Below are positions 11,882-23,959 of a stretch of DNA of 64,000 bases, piece by piece. The first letter of the stretch is position 1. Each line of letters begins with the position of its first letter. The notes under the pieces are model-generated. The model did not search any database and was not told the origin of the DNA. It saw nothing but the letters and a program-made list of their open reading frames with translations. The stretch covers positions 123,015,590 through 123,079,589 of the forward strand of contig NC_061116.1 in NCBI RefSeq assembly GCF_002878395.1, written 5' to 3'. This DNA is from Capsicum annuum. Taxonomy: Eukaryota; Streptophyta; Magnoliopsida; Solanales; Solanaceae. The position numbers and the translations under genes are program-made.

Positions 11882-13724
11882 TGTGATACTCTGAATTTTT
11901 CCATTAAATATTTCACTCCCAAATGTGTCTAGTCGTTAAAGCTTTTTTATCTTTCTAAGAGTCCATTAAGATCTCGGACGAAAATGTGTTGAATTTTGTT
12001 CTTTATCATAATTAATAATTTTTCTATATGTAATTTCTTGATATGCAACCTGTCATCGCGTAGAGCATCAAATAATGTTTCCAATGATATATGGATCATC
12101 CAAAATGGACACTCGAGCGATGAGTTATGATCATTCAAATCTAACCATGAATAGTGGTGAACAGTAAATGTGCAGGAAAAAAATACTGAGGCCAGGCGAA
12201 TTTTAGGGTCAACTTCAAACAATCATAACTCCTTGTACATAATGATCTGGGTGAGCTAATATATATCAACAGAAATCTCTGAGAGTTCTCTTTCCAATGA
12301 AATTGGTTTCATCCAATTTTTCCATCAGAGAAAAAAGTTATGATCGATCTACTTTAGCCTATCAAAATAGTCCAGCAAAGGACAGATTTGACATTATTTG
12401 ATTTTTAAGGGTATTTTGGTCATTTTCACTCAAATCCATCTAGATAAACCATTGATTTAAGTCCATTAAGAGCATTCAATAGCTTATTTTTCTCAAAAAT
12501 TTCCTAAGGCTCAAACCCCAACCCTACTACTCCAAATTTCATCCTTCTATGTCTCTTGATTGAACTGTAGAAATTTCAAATTGATTTGGGATTCGAGTTG
12601 ATCATGTTAAGGGCTTCGAGAAGCACCCTTTATTTTCGTGAATATAGTTCTGGATTCGGAAGTTCATATTCATCTTTTATTTTTAGGTATCTGGGGCTTT
12701 GAACAAGAATAATTCTTTCATTCTTGTGCTCGTATCTTTAATTTTTATTATGGATTATTATGAGTTTGGCAAATGAATTTATTTCCAAAATATCCTACCA
12801 TGAGATTTTGATTACTGTAAATTGTTCAAGTTTGCCAATTATGATTATTTAATGGATTCATATGGTTCTGTACGTTGAATTGTGTCTAAATAATTCGATT
12901 ATGAACTTATAAAGATTTGAATTGTAAGTTTTGAATCACATGAGTATTTGACTATTTTCTTTCTATGAATTGAGATTTAATATTGGGATTCTTGGTGTTT
13001 CTATCAAGAATTGATATATTTTGAACATTTATCCACGTTTTAAGTTCAAGAATGAATTATTGGTATTTTCAAGTGTTTTCGAGCCATGTGTCAAATTTTG
13101 AGCTTTCTTATGACGATTTGAGTTATTGGGTATATTGATATCGAAGTTACAATGAGTCTTGATATTTTCCGGATGGTTTTAATGAGTTAAATTATTGAAA
13201 ATATTATGTATTGAGTCTTCATATCGTTGTCCAAATGTCGAGTCGGTTATGGTTCAATACATTGATACTTTGTTGATGTTGAGGTAGATTAAAATGTTTT
13301 GAGCTAAAATGTGTTGAGTTAGGAATCCACAAATTGATATAATTTGATAAATGAGAAAGAGATTTGATTTGGTCTTTATGATAGACCCTTGTGATGTTGT
13401 AGTGGATTTTCTAACACGTTCTGAGCTTGTCGGGGAGTAGTACTTAGCACCGAGAGGGAAATTTGGTATTTCCCCAAACCTATGTGCCACCGTAGGGTTG
13501 TTTGATGATGATACTATTAGCTAGAGAGCCCGATTGCAATTATTGTAGTTTTAAGGTCGTACTCCCTGGCAAAGAGTATGACGCTCCCGCCAATGGGGGT
13601 TTCAAACATTGGTATTCTACGTAGATGATGTGGGGTTGTCGGTTATAGGAAACTCCTGTGTCCATAAGATTAAGTTTCTTGAATTACCGATTCACTTCGA
13701 GATTTGAGTCAAAGAGTTGAGATG

Positions 13725-13868
13725 TTGATGATGTTTTATGGTCATTTATGATGATTTATAATTACCTATGATGATTTTTAACGATATTATAATTTAGGAT
13801 AATTTAGGATGATTTATCATAATTTATGATTTATAATGATTTAAGTTGATTATGAGATTTTATCATAT
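13725..13868. repeat. Degenerate ATGATTTAT tandem repeats in solo LTR
   Basis: About a dozen imperfect copies of a 9-11 base unit, such as atgatttat, atgattttta, ataatttagg and atgattta. This is simple AT-rich expansion without coding potential. Confidence 0.6.
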
Positions 13869-14000
13869 GAACTGTTTATTATGAAATTATGAAAAGTATG
13901 ATTTGATATAACTCAAGCCAAGTGAGTCATCATTGTCTGTATGCATGTTTTCATGAAATTGATTATACTATTTATATTGTTGCATGCACCTCCACATACT

Positions 14001-14020
14001 CAGTACATTTCAAAGTACTG
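14001..14020. repeat. LTR stem-loop 1 in solo LTR
   Basis: CAGTAC, an 8-nt loop, then GTACTG; the flanking T and A extend the stem to 7 bp. It lies 478 bases before the LTR end. Confidence 0.6.
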
Positions 14021-14498
14021 ACCCACATATTTCCATAGGCTACTTTCTTACCAAAATATAGGTACAAGCTATAGCGTACATATCATATTCAGCTGGGTCA
14101 CAGCTCTCGATCGACAGGTGATTAGTTCTTTTGATTCAGGGACTTGAGTTGTTCAGATTTGAGGTGTATTGTATTTTCTATATTCAGTCGTATTGAGTAG
14201 GGGTACTTGGGAGTCATGACCCAGATATCTTTGGTCAATAATAGTAGAGGCTTCATAGATAGTCACTAGTAGTCAGTGTATTCAGTTTCAGATTTGTATA
14301 TGTATGAGCAGAATTGTGACCGTGTAAATTTACTTTCATGTTGGTCAGACTAAGTTATGGTTTGTTTCCGCATTATTCCTTCTATTTTTTGTATTTTATT
14401 CAGTTTATTTAGGTTATGCCAGATGAAGGGTTAGCTTGGGGTCACTTGTGACCTTAAGCACCGTGTGACATCTCAGGATCTGATTTTGGGGCGCTACA

Positions 14499-15510
14499 CC
14501 ATCTAGATATTGGTGTTGTACAAACCCAATTCAAGAGACTATGTCTCATGTGTTCCTTAAATCAGATACTGCTAACAAGATTTGGTCCTACTTTTTCTCC
14601 TTTGAAGGTATAAACATACAAGGGTTAAGGCTTATTTCCAAGAACTTCCTAGTATCATCACTTGGGAACTATGGAAGAGAAGAAACAATATCAAGCATGA
14701 AAGGAAAAATGTGACAGGATGAAGAATGATACATAACATAACCAGGAATTTGAGAATGTTGTTGAAAGTAAGGAAGCCATCACATGAATTTTCCTATAAT
14801 TGGGTAGAGATTCTTAAGGAATTAGAGCATATGAGGCCAAGAGTTAAAGTCAAAAAAGTGGCTTAGGAGTTTTCACAAGAAGGATGGGTCTAATATAACA
14901 TTGATGGAGTATCTAGAGGGAATCCTGGACCTAGTTTCTATGCATTCTGTTTTAGAAATGATCATGGGACTCTACTGTATGGAAAAGGACCTAACATTAA
15001 GGACATGACTAATATGGAAGCAGAGGCAACAACTATCTTACAAGAAGTTACATATTGCAGTTAAACACATCACAACAAAGTTATTTTTCAGATAGATTCA
15101 TTAACTTCACAAATAATTTTCAGCAAAAAATGGGAATGTCCATGGAATGTATTAGAAATAATTGAGAAGATATGGACACTAATGACAAGCAAGCAAGTTC
15201 AGTACCAAGACATATTAAGGGAAAGAATCAACAAGTAGACTGTTTACCCGATGTTGAAATTCACATAGGGAATTTCACCTTCATAAGATTTCAACATTGG
15301 AACCCAAAGTAAGGAAAATAATTAATAGTGACAAATTAGAATGCCCATACTTAAGATTTTCACTAACAAAAGGGTGAGGGGTTGGGAAGGCTAAAGGTTA
15401 GTTTGTTCACATGCATCAATTTACAAGCCATGGATGGAACAAAAAGAGTGAAATAACTATCTAGCCAACACTATAGCAACCAACAAAAAGGACTCCTAAC
15501 AAAATAGGAG
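14499..15510 (+). pseudogene. LINE ORF2 zinc region and RNase HI domain
   Basis: Directly after the solo LTR the frame reads CRYWCCTNPIQETMSHVFLK, the Cys/His pattern of zf-RVT. From 14886, after a stop, YNIDGVSRGNPGPSFYAF gives the first RNase HI Asp with the G-x-G-x-x loop. NMEAEATTILQEV supplies the Glu, and QIDSLTSQIIF at ~15088 a later Asp. A KE-NNYLANTIA segment near 15450-15480 resembles the last helix. RNase H removes the RNA strand after copying. Stops and shifts are present. Confidence 0.8.
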
Positions 15511-15540
15511 GGTCACTTGGTAAGAATGAAATTGATAAAC

Positions 15541-15606
15541 CTAGAAGATAAGTTACTTTCTAAATAATTGTGGTTCCGAGCATGTTACTTTTCGAATACT
15601 TATGGT
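15541..15606. other. Junction filler between LINE and element B
   Basis: About 65 bases matching neither the LINE nor the expected continuation of B (compare D at 42060-42100). It holds two related words around ctaaataat and tggttc, which suggests patchwork filler from break repair. Confidence 0.4.
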
Positions 15607-16110
15607 TCTAAATAATGTGAGAAACACTGCCCATGAAGAGTCTACTAAGAGCGTCGGCCACAATGTTGGACTTGCTCGGATGATAAAGGACACTCATGTC
15701 ATAATCTTTCAAGAGATCTAACCACCTTATCTGATGAAGATTGAGATCTTTCTGTGAAAAGATATACTGAAGACTCTTATGATCTGTGAAGACATCTACA
15801 TGAACTCTGTATAGATAATGCCTCCAAATCTTCAAGGCGAATACTACGGCTGCTAACTCAAGATCATGAGTAGGATAATTCTTCTCATGGGATTTAACTA
15901 TCTGGAGGTGTAGGCTATGACGTTACCATGCTGCATGAGTACATAACCTAAACCCACTCTGGATGCATCACAAGAAACTATGAACCCATCTAAACCATTT
16001 GGGAGCTAGAACTAGAGTTGAGGTTAGTCAAGTCTTCAACTCTTGAAAACTCTTCTCGCAAGAATCTGACCACTAAAACTTGACCTTCTTCTGAGTCAAT
16101 CTGGACATAG
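15607..16110 (-). pseudogene. Element B: RNase H domain, truncated
   Basis: On the minus strand, [20 protein letters not shown] is followed by [20 protein letters not shown] and [16 protein letters not shown], the second half of a Ty3 RNase H including the terminal ADALSR. The first half (15840-16110) is frameshifted. A short tail GSVSHII ends in a stop at the LINE junction, so integrase is absent. Confidence 0.85.
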
Positions 16111-16189
16111 GAGATTCAATAGAGGAAAATCCCTCGACAAACCATCTGTAATAGCCATCCAAACCCAAGAAACTCCTGATATCTGATGG

Positions 16190-17008
16190 AGAGACAGGGC
16201 GAGGCCAGTTTCTTACTACTTTGGTCTTCTGAGGATCTACTGATCTTAGATAAAATTTGGACTTACTGAATTTGGCGAATAACTGGTGATCTTTGAGGTT
16301 CTAAAGTACTATTCTGAGATGGTCTACATGATCGCGCTCAGTGCGAGAATAGACCATAATATCATCTATGAAGACTATGATGAACATGTCCAAGTACTGC
16401 TTTAACACAAGGTTCATCAAGTCCATGAAAGCAGCTCGGTAATTGGTAAGACCAAAGGACATGACTAGAAACTCAAAGTGACCATACCGAGTACGAAAAG
16501 TTATCTTCAGGATGTCATATTCTCTAACTCTGAGCTGATGGTAGCCTGATCTGAGGTCTATCTTAGAGACATAACTAGCACCCTGAAGTTGGTCAAATAA
16601 GTCATCTATCCGAGGAAGTGGATACCTGTTCTTGATCGTAACTTTATTGAGATAACGGTAATCAATGCACATCCTAAAAGAACTATCTTTCTTACTAACG
16701 ACTAAGACTGGTGTGCCCCACGGTGAAATGTTGGGTCTAATGAATCCCTTATCTAAGAGATCCTTCAACTATTCTTTTAGTTCCTTGAGTTCTGCAGGTG
16801 CCATTCTATATGGTAGAATAAAAATAGGTTGAGTGTCTGGAAGAAGATCAATGCCGAAGTCTATTTCCCTTTCGGAAGGAATTCCTGGGAGATCTTCAGG
16901 AAAGACATCTGAATATTCATTTACAACTGGAACTGATTCAAGACTAGGAGACTCAGAACTAGAATCTTTAACATGAATAAGATGATAAACGCATCCCTTA
17001 GATATCAT
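16190..17008 (-). pseudogene. Element B: reverse transcriptase and linker
   Basis: A long open stretch (16768-16301) covers RT motifs: [53 protein letters not shown], and the catalytic [10 protein letters not shown] near 16352-16381 with both Asp intact. The linker 17008-16769 has DVFPEDLPGIPSEREIDFGI and LPYRMAPAELKELKE, separated by one stop. This is the best preserved RT in the window. It copies element RNA into DNA inside particles. Confidence 0.9.
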
Positions 17009-17139
17009 TTTCCTTACCCGAAGGTAGGAAATAAGCTGACCTCTGAATGTGGATACACTACCCTTCCACTTAAGGGTGGGTTTATTTGGGAACTGAAATT
17101 GGACTATTCTATTTCTACAGTTGACTATGGCATAGCAGG

Positions 17140-17460
17140 AATGAAGTCAATCTATGCCAAGGATGACATCAAAGTCAGTCATCTCTAATTCGATTAAATT
17201 TACTAAAGTGGCTTGCTGGAATATCATAATCGGATAGTTCCGGTATACCCATCTGGCTATGATAGATTTACCCACTGGGGTAGAGACTAAGAAGGGCTCT
17301 GCTAAAGTTTCAGTATTGACTCCAAAATCGGCTGCTATATAAGGAGTAACAAAAGACAAGAATACACCTGGATCTAGCAAAGCATAAACACGAACATGGA
17401 AAATCTGTAACGTACCAGTAACGATATCAGGAGAATTTTCCTAATCCTGTCGGGTCTGGA
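17140..17460 (-). pseudogene. Element B: aspartic protease
   Basis: MLDPGVFLSFVTPYIAADFG, then TPVGKSIIARWVYRNYP and LIELEMTDFDVILGID. This is a Ty3 retropepsin with the active-site triplet written DPG instead of D[ST]G, the same as in A; D has DLG here. It is frameshifted from gag upstream and lost from RT by further stops. Confidence 0.8.
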
Positions 17461-17539
17461 GAGCATAAAGATGATTTGGGTGTTGCCCACTAGTAGCACT
17501 AGAAGTGGCACCCTGCTGGTTCAGGCAACTGGATTGAGC

Positions 17540-18594
17540 TGTGGAATAGTTTTACTGACCCTAATAACTGAACTGGGGACATTCTCTAACTCTGTGACCT
17601 GGCTTACCACAATTAAAACAAACATCACTACCAGCTCTACAAGTACCATTGTTGTTCTTACCATAAGTCTGACATAGGGGATTTTTTTGGGCACTACTGA
17701 TACTGCCCTAAGACTTAGAGCCTGGTGCTCGATCTTGTTTGCCATCTCTAAATTTTGGCACTAGGACACTGGCGGAGAAAGGAGCTGGAACTGTTGGCTT
17801 AGGATGAAACTGTGAACGGTTTTCTTCTTCTAATTTGGGTTGAGCAAAACTAAAACTGCCTGACCTTGCCCTCTTGTTCTGCCTCTCCCTGGTCCTAATC
17901 TTCTGCTCCTTTATTTACTGAGCATGGGTCATAAGCTTGGCTAAAGTCATACCACTATTCAGCATCGCAGACCTACCCTCATTTTCCACTCTATAATTTA
18001 CCCCTGATACAAGCTTTCTCATCTTAGCCCTGTTTTTTGCAACCATATGAGGGGCATATCTGGCTAACTGAGTAAATATGAGAGAATACCCTTTAATCAT
18101 CATATTTCCCTGCCTGAGGTTGATGAACTCTAGAACTTTGCCTCCCTCATCTCTTGAGGAAAGAATCTATCTAAGAAAGTTATGACAAATTTCTCTCACT
18201 CCATAGGACCTACATCCTCTAACCTTTCAAACTTCCACTATTTGTACCAAGCATGAGCAACATCCTATAACTGGTATGCGGCTAACTCGACACTCTGACA
18301 AAAAGTAACTCCCATGATGTCTATGACCTCCTGGACTTGGCCAATAAATTCCTGAGGGTCTTCATTAGACTTACACCTGAAGAAAGATGGAGAGTTCATT
18401 CGGGTGAAGTCCCGAATCCTAGCTGCGGCTGAGTTGGCCACTGGATTCGCTAGAATAACTGATGGCCATTTATTTTGAGCAGCCATAGACTGAGCAAGTG
18501 TGGTGAATACAGCCCTAAACTCTGAATGAGAAACATGTTCGCCCAAAGGATCTTCGGGCTGAGGAGCTGGTTGGTTTCTTCTCTTTAGAGGCAT
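17540..18594 (-). pseudogene. Element B: gag with zinc knuckle
   Basis: Start at 18594: MPLKRRNQPAPQPEDPLGEH, kept open to 18265 and containing SPSFFRCKSNEDPQEFIGQV. The middle (18103-17915) has SLIFTQLARYAPHMVAKNRA. The knuckle CFNCGKPGHRVREC (about 17580-17625) is intact as CX2CX4HX4C and binds RNA. Frameshifts separate the parts. Confidence 0.85.
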
Positions 18595-18797
18595 GTTATG
18601 AAATAAAAGAAGAATGAATTAGTCTAAGAGTTTAACTTGATATTATGCTCACTAGCACGACATGAATACTGAAAGAAGGGAAATTGTTTCTAAAATATCT
18701 CATAGCCTCCTGTATATAAATATGGTGCGCAACACACCCATGTACAAGACTCTACTAGATGCAGCTTTCAAACTTCCTAGGACTCTATTGAACCTGT

Positions 18798-18808
18798 CTC
18801 TGATACCA
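18798..18808 (-). other. Element B primer binding site (initiator Met-tRNA)
   Basis: The reverse complement reads TGGTATCAGAG, an exact match to the usual initiator Met-tRNA primer site, four bases inside the LTR end. Confidence 0.85.
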
Positions 18809-19275
18809 AATTTGTAATGCCACGATTTGCTGAACCAAAATGCTACACGGTGATTATGACCCCGAAGGACCACAAGCTAACCCATGACTAATATCTGTAC
18901 CTGTTATCTGTATAATATACCTATAAAATGTGGAAAAACATGAACAATAGGCCATAAGGTTTAACTGACTAGAATATTTGATAAATAATAACATCCATAT
19001 GGGGTAACGAATACCCAAAACAACTGAAAGTTGAATCTAAAATCTGAAAGACTCTTAAGTACTAGCTGAGTAGGGAGTTGAAGAACATGTCTCCAACAAA
19101 CTTTGTAAACTGAAAGCTAACTAAAATAATAAATAAAATAAAATCATATCATCCTCGAATGAAGAGGACTCACTGTAACTCTGTATACTAAAATACGACA
19201 GCTATTGCTGATCCAAAACTCATGTCTCTGAACCTATGGTGTAACACAAAAGAAAGCACCATAGCACAAATATGT

Positions 19276-19295
19276 CAGTACAACTGAAAGTACTG
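19276..19295. repeat. LTR stem-loop 1, element B
   Basis: CAGTAC, an 8-nt loop, then GTACTG; outer T-A extends it to 7 bp. It lies 463 bases before the LTR 3' end. Confidence 0.6.
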
Positions 19296-19589
19296 AGTAT
19301 ACGACTGAGGTAGGGAAAATAGAAAAGGGCTTACGCGTATGAGAAATGCTAACTGACTAACTAATATGAATGTGAGCGTGCAAACATGCATACATAGTAA
19401 CTGAGATCATGAATGATTGATATATAGATCTGTATGCTAATACATAGACTATTGGTATCTACCATGACTGATACTAAAAATCTGATAACTTAGATGACTG
19501 TGTCTGACAGTCCTGAATATGATGGAACCGTCTGAGTTTCGTACTGTAATTGAATTAACTTTATCTGACAGTCCCGGTACTAAAAACTG

Positions 19590-19608
19590 AAGAACTATCT
19601 AAGTTCTT
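19590..19608. repeat. LTR stem-loop 2, element B
   Basis: AAGAACT, loop atcta, AGTTCTT. Against TATGGAACT/AGTTCCATA in C/D (38362), the G-C pairs are replaced by A-T pairs on both sides. It follows a CTGACAGTCC word. Confidence 0.5.
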
Positions 19609-20994
19609 TAATTGAGATTGAGAATGAAACTGTGGGAGGTAGTTGTTTAACCAACATGCCCCAAATGCGCTATAATAGCTAAGCTGGGCTCCAATCTGTG
19701 CCCTAATTAGAAGGGTGTTAATACCGCGCCACTGGTAAGGACAAGCTGTGAGTGACCGTCATCTGGTAGGTACTATAATGAGAATGGTGGGACCCTAATC
19801 TGACAGGTTAATCCACCTCATCTACCCTCAACTGACAAGTATTGATGTCTCAACTTATGCTGGCTACATAGTTCTGGAATGCGAGCATGACTGCTAAAAA
19901 TCTCACCCTCATCTGACAGTGTGTTCCCATCCTTGGGTTAACTCAGTGGTAACTTCTACTCCCATCTAAAGGAACTAAACATGATTAAATGACTATACAT
20001 GGATTGAGTAACTGACTTCCGTTAACTGACGAAATAGTACTACTATCTGAGAATTAACTTAGATCATGAGATTTCTGAGATTTACTGAGTGACGTTATTG
20101 TTTGAGTTCTATAGATCATGGCTTGGCTAAGAGTATCGTGATAACATGACATGGCTCTAGGCAAACAGCTATATTTTTTTAGAACAAGTACCCCTAGGAC
20201 TCGATGGAAGGAAACTGACACACATGACTGACTTGATCATAAGAGTAAAGACCATGATTTATAATATCATAAGTAGGGGATTTCACACTAAGCATAGTTC
20301 TCAACATCTTATACACGGAAAGGAAATGCATTCAACATGTATATACTTGCATAGCTTTAATAACGTGCTCAATCCATGTCACAACAACAACATATATCAA
20401 TAACGTGGAATTCATGTGGAATCATAAAGCATAGAGCATGGACTTGTCATTTAAGCACTATTAGATCATGGGACATAAATCCTATCATCCTAGGCATTTT
20501 ATAAAACACTTTGCATGCATTATTTTGTCTAAGGTGTGTTCATGAATCTCACCATATTAAACCACCCAAAATTCATGGTTTTCAACTAACAAACACATAT
20601 ACTTCATGAAAACACCTTTAGATATTATCTTGAAATTTAAACAACAAATCATCAACATGTACATGTTCATATCACAACAAGACAATCACAAAATAATATT
20701 TAAAACATGGTTCTTAAACTCTATGAATGAAAGGGATCCATAGATAAATACTACGCATACCTTAATGGTGATGAAATTGGTGAAAGATTGGACCTTCAAG
20801 CTTGATGGTGCAACCCTAGTTGTTTTTCTCCTATTATGCTCTTGGATAATGAACTTAAGATGTTAATAGGGTTGTAATGTGATTAGGAGCTATAAATTTT
20901 GGAAGGTTAAGTTTAGGGACGTCTAAGGAGTGTCAAAAGACTTAGTTGCCCTCAAAATAACTCAAAAATGAAGTGTTTTCGTCACTAAAATCCT

Positions 20995-21166
20995 AAGTAT
21001 GCGTCGCACACCTTATCACGTAAGCTAGGGTGTGTGCCGCACATCTTATGGGATAATATAAGGTATGAGTCACACACATTATGGAACACTTTAGGGTGTG
21101 CATCGCACAATCTATGGCATACCCATTCCAGTAGCCTTATGCGATTTGTTAGGCGACGCACTCTAC
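20995..21166 (-). repeat. U3 short-word cluster (GTGTGCRTCGCAC type), LTR B
   Basis: Recurring variants: atgcgtcgcacacc, gtgtgccgcacatc, gagtcacacaca, gtgtgcatcgcac, ggcgacgcac. This lies in U3, with only a weak TATA-like sequence (minus strand, near 20890-20900). Confidence 0.65.
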
Positions 21167-21527
21167 TTCGCAAAGCCATAACTTCTTGCTCGGGTATCAG
21201 ATTTTAGTAAAATTGATATCGTTGGAAAGCTAATTTGATTCTCTAAAATTTTTTGGTATAAATATACAAAAATACCATATATATATCAATTTATTCTTGT
21301 TCTAAGATTACTCTTGTGAAATCAAGCACTAAAACTTGATGGATTCAAAATCTCTTAGCTTGCCTTACACTAGTGACTCATATGAACATGCTTAACACAT
21401 CATAAGCTATATTATCACTAAGATACTCATTGTAAGTCATGTACATAAATATGAATCATAGGATAGCAGGTTTCATACATAGGAATAATGGTTTATTTCC
21501 TAGCTTTGAAACATACGGGGTATTACA

Positions 21528-22861
21528 CGAGTAATATGATTCAACTCTTTAATCTGAAGGGGTTGTTTGGTGGCCTTCCTAGGGATGATCCAAACTTATA
21601 TGTGGTGAATTTTGTCACCATCTGTATATCTTTTGATAAGCCAGGAGTAGAACAAAATGCTATCCATTTGAGATTATTTTTGTTGTCTCTTTCTGGGGAG
21701 GCAATATTGTGGCTTAATGAGCTGATACCCGATTTTATCACCAACTAGAGGCAATTGAAAGAGGAGCTTTCCTAGAAAGGTTCTTTCCACCTTCTAGGAG
21801 GGAACAGTTAAGGGATGAGATCAGTAAGTTTAGACAGCTCCCAACTAAACTCTTGCATGAAACCTGGGAGAGATTCAAAAAAAAGCTGACGCAGTATCCG
21901 AACCACAATATGATAAACATACACTTGATGGAGACTTTGTATAGGGCTCTTAACTCTGTGACAAAACCAATTGTAGATAATGCTTTTGGTGGTTCATTTA
22001 TTGATCTTACATTCCCAAAGGATTCAGAAATACTAGAAAGAATGACCAAACAAAGTTGGGCATGGCATACCAGAGACTATGGTAGCAAGCCCCACTGTTT
22101 CTATGGATATGACTGTGGAATAACACAGAAGAGATGAGAAGCATGATCAAGAGATGGCTCACCTAAAAACACAGATGGACTTGCTAAACAAGTATTTACT
22201 ATCAGGTAAAACTGAGAAAGTGAAGGTTGTAGGATCGTAGGGCCAAATAGAGTCTAACCTAAAAGAAGAGGTGAACTATATAAACAATCAGGGGATTTCC
22301 AAGGCAATATCCAAGGGAAATTAAGGTCAGAATTACTATGACAAGTCTGGATATAAGAATCAGGAGCAAGGAAATTGGAGGAGCAATAATGATACGAATG
22401 GGCTATATGTATCTCCTGGAAATCATGAAACTGCTACAATAAGTTCTGAAAAGATTTCCACAGAGGACACGATGGCTAAATTGTTAAAAGGGGTGGAGGC
22501 TACCAACTCAGGGGTGACTACTATGAAGACCGATCTATCCTCTATTATTTAGTTGGTAAACTCGCACTCCACTACAATCAAACAGCTGGAAAAGCAAATA
22601 AGCTAGCTCTCCGCAGCACTGAACCAGAGGAAGAGTGGAACATTACCTAGTGATATGGTCCAAAATCTATGGAATGATGGCTCATGTATGGCAATTACCA
22701 CTAGAAGTGGTAAGATATTACCTGGCCCTTCTATGGGTAAAAGTTTAATTGAAGATGTGATTAAAGCAGAGAATGAACCCAAGGAAGAATGTCCGGTGGA
22801 GTCTGAGAAACTGGATGGTTCTAATGATGCTTTAGAAAAAGGGAAACAGAAGGAAAAGTAA
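21528..22861 (+). pseudogene. Element E: gag
   Basis: GLFGGLPRDDPNLYVVNFVT, then FLLSLSGEAILWLNELIPD, and in the next frame RFFPPSRREQLRDEISKFRQ and WERFKKKLTQYPNHNMI: a Retrotrans_gag domain of Athila type. The later part includes QLEKQISQLSAALNQRKSGT and MAITTRSGKILPG, the usual gag-protease linker of Athila elements. It is broken by at least one frameshift near 21750 and several stops. Confidence 0.85.
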
Positions 22862-23520
22862 GTAGTGGTGAAAACTCTCCCAAGACCACCACCTTCCTTT
22901 CTTCAAAGATTGAAAAAGATGCTTGAGGATATGAAATTTATTAAATTTATGGCAATGTTGAAGAAGTTAACAATTAATGTGCCTTTGGTGGAGGTACTTG
23001 AGCAAATGTCAGGGTATGCTAAATTCATGAAGGACTTTCTGATAAAGAAAAGACCAGTGAGCTATGAACCAGAGGATAATCTCTATTATTGTAGCGCTAT
23101 TTCCACAAGGACCTTGGTGTAAAAGAAGGAAGAACCAGGAGTATTAACTATTCCTTATATGATTGCATCTCTAGAATTTGCTAAGGTCTTATGTGATCTG
23201 GGAGCAAGCATTAATCTGATGTCGCTGGCTATATATAAAAAGATGGGTTTTGGAAATCCTACACCCACCAATATGCGACTCGTGATGGAAGATAGGTCAA
23301 TAAAACAACCTATTGGTATTTTATATAATGTATTTGTGAAGGTAGCTAGCTTCATATTTCTTGTGGATTTCATCATTCTAGATTACGAGATGGATTTTGA
23401 GGTGACCATAATCTTGGGTCAACCTTTTCTCACAACCAGAAGTGTGTTGATTGATTTGTGAGCTAATGAGCTCTTATTTAGGATAAATGATGAGGTGGTG
23501 TGATTTGATATATACCAATT
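22862..23520 (+). pseudogene. Element E: aspartic protease
   Basis: Upstream linker LPRPPPSFLQRLKK and MSGYAKFMKDFLIKK, then CDLGASINLMSLAIYKKMGF (from about 23190) and EVTIILGQPFLTTRSVLIDL. DLGASINLM is the active-site segment normally found in Athila proteases, so DLG here is not necessarily damage. A stop at 23120 separates linker and protease. Confidence 0.85.
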
Positions 23521-23959
23521 AATGAAGCAGCATAAAGAAATGAGTATGTTCTTAATTATTAATGTGTATTATGAGGATGACCAGGAAGTGTCAATAGAGA
23601 AGAAACTTATTGTCGAGCCTTTAATTGTAGTTTTGATAAATTTTGATCGTGAAGGCATTGAGGAGTACAAAGCTAGATCTTGATCTTGCTAATCAACTAA
23701 CACCATTGACTAAGTTATCCATTGAGGATCCACCAGTGTTGGAATTAAAAAAACTACCTGGGCATTTAAGGTACATGTTTTTGGGCAACGAAAATATGCT
23801 ACCCGTTATTATTGTAACAGATTTAGATGAGCAGTAGGTAGAAGCACTTGTTTTAGTACTGCAGAGGTATAAGAGAGTAATAGGATGGACTATCGCAGAT
23901 ATTATTGGCAATCCCCCTGGCATCTGCATGCATAAAATACAACTTAAGGAAGATTGTAC

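Larger units (their letters stand above)
11882..14498 (+). mobile_element. Solo LTR, Del/Tekay-like (2,617 bp)
   Basis: Begins TGTGATACTC and ends GGGGCGCTACA. It is flanked by ccat on both sides (11878-11881 and 14499-14502), or accat if the final A is counted as shared. It interrupts LINE coding sequence, which resumes directly after. The tail word gggttagcttggggtcac (14430-14447) is the same one found, inverted, at the 3' end of LTRs A, B and C/D, so it belongs to a related family. No internal region remains, as expected after LTR-LTR recombination. Confidence 0.85.
7790..15540 (+). mobile_element. L1-type LINE with RNase H, interrupted by a solo LTR
   Basis: Domain order is ORF1 with a CCHC knuckle, AP-type endonuclease, reverse transcriptase with FADD, a zinc region, then an RNase HI domain. 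This is the layout of plant L1-like LINEs that carry RNase H. The element is about 5.1 kb once the LTR at 11882-14498 is removed. Stops and frameshifts occur throughout. No poly(A) tail is visible at the 3' end. The 5' end abuts an LTR and is probably truncated. Confidence 0.85.
15607..21527 (-). mobile_element. Element B: Del/Tekay-like chromovirus, 3' truncated
   Basis: On the minus strand the order is LTR (21527-18813), primer site, gag, protease, RT, RNase H. It stops at 15607, so integrase, chromodomain and 3' LTR are missing. The LTR 5' end inserts into the gag of Athila-like element E at 21528. The matching target-site copy cannot be checked because the other end is lost. Confidence 0.85.
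18813..21527 (-). mobile_element. Element B 5' LTR (2,715 bp)
   Basis: On the minus strand it starts TGTAATACCCCG at 21527 and ends at 18813 beside the primer site. It shares with LTRs A and C/D the accacaagctaacccatgac word near its 3' end, the paired CTGACAGTCC words and stem-loops 1 and 2. The right edge is sharp: E gag sequence resumes at 21528. Confidence 0.85.
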
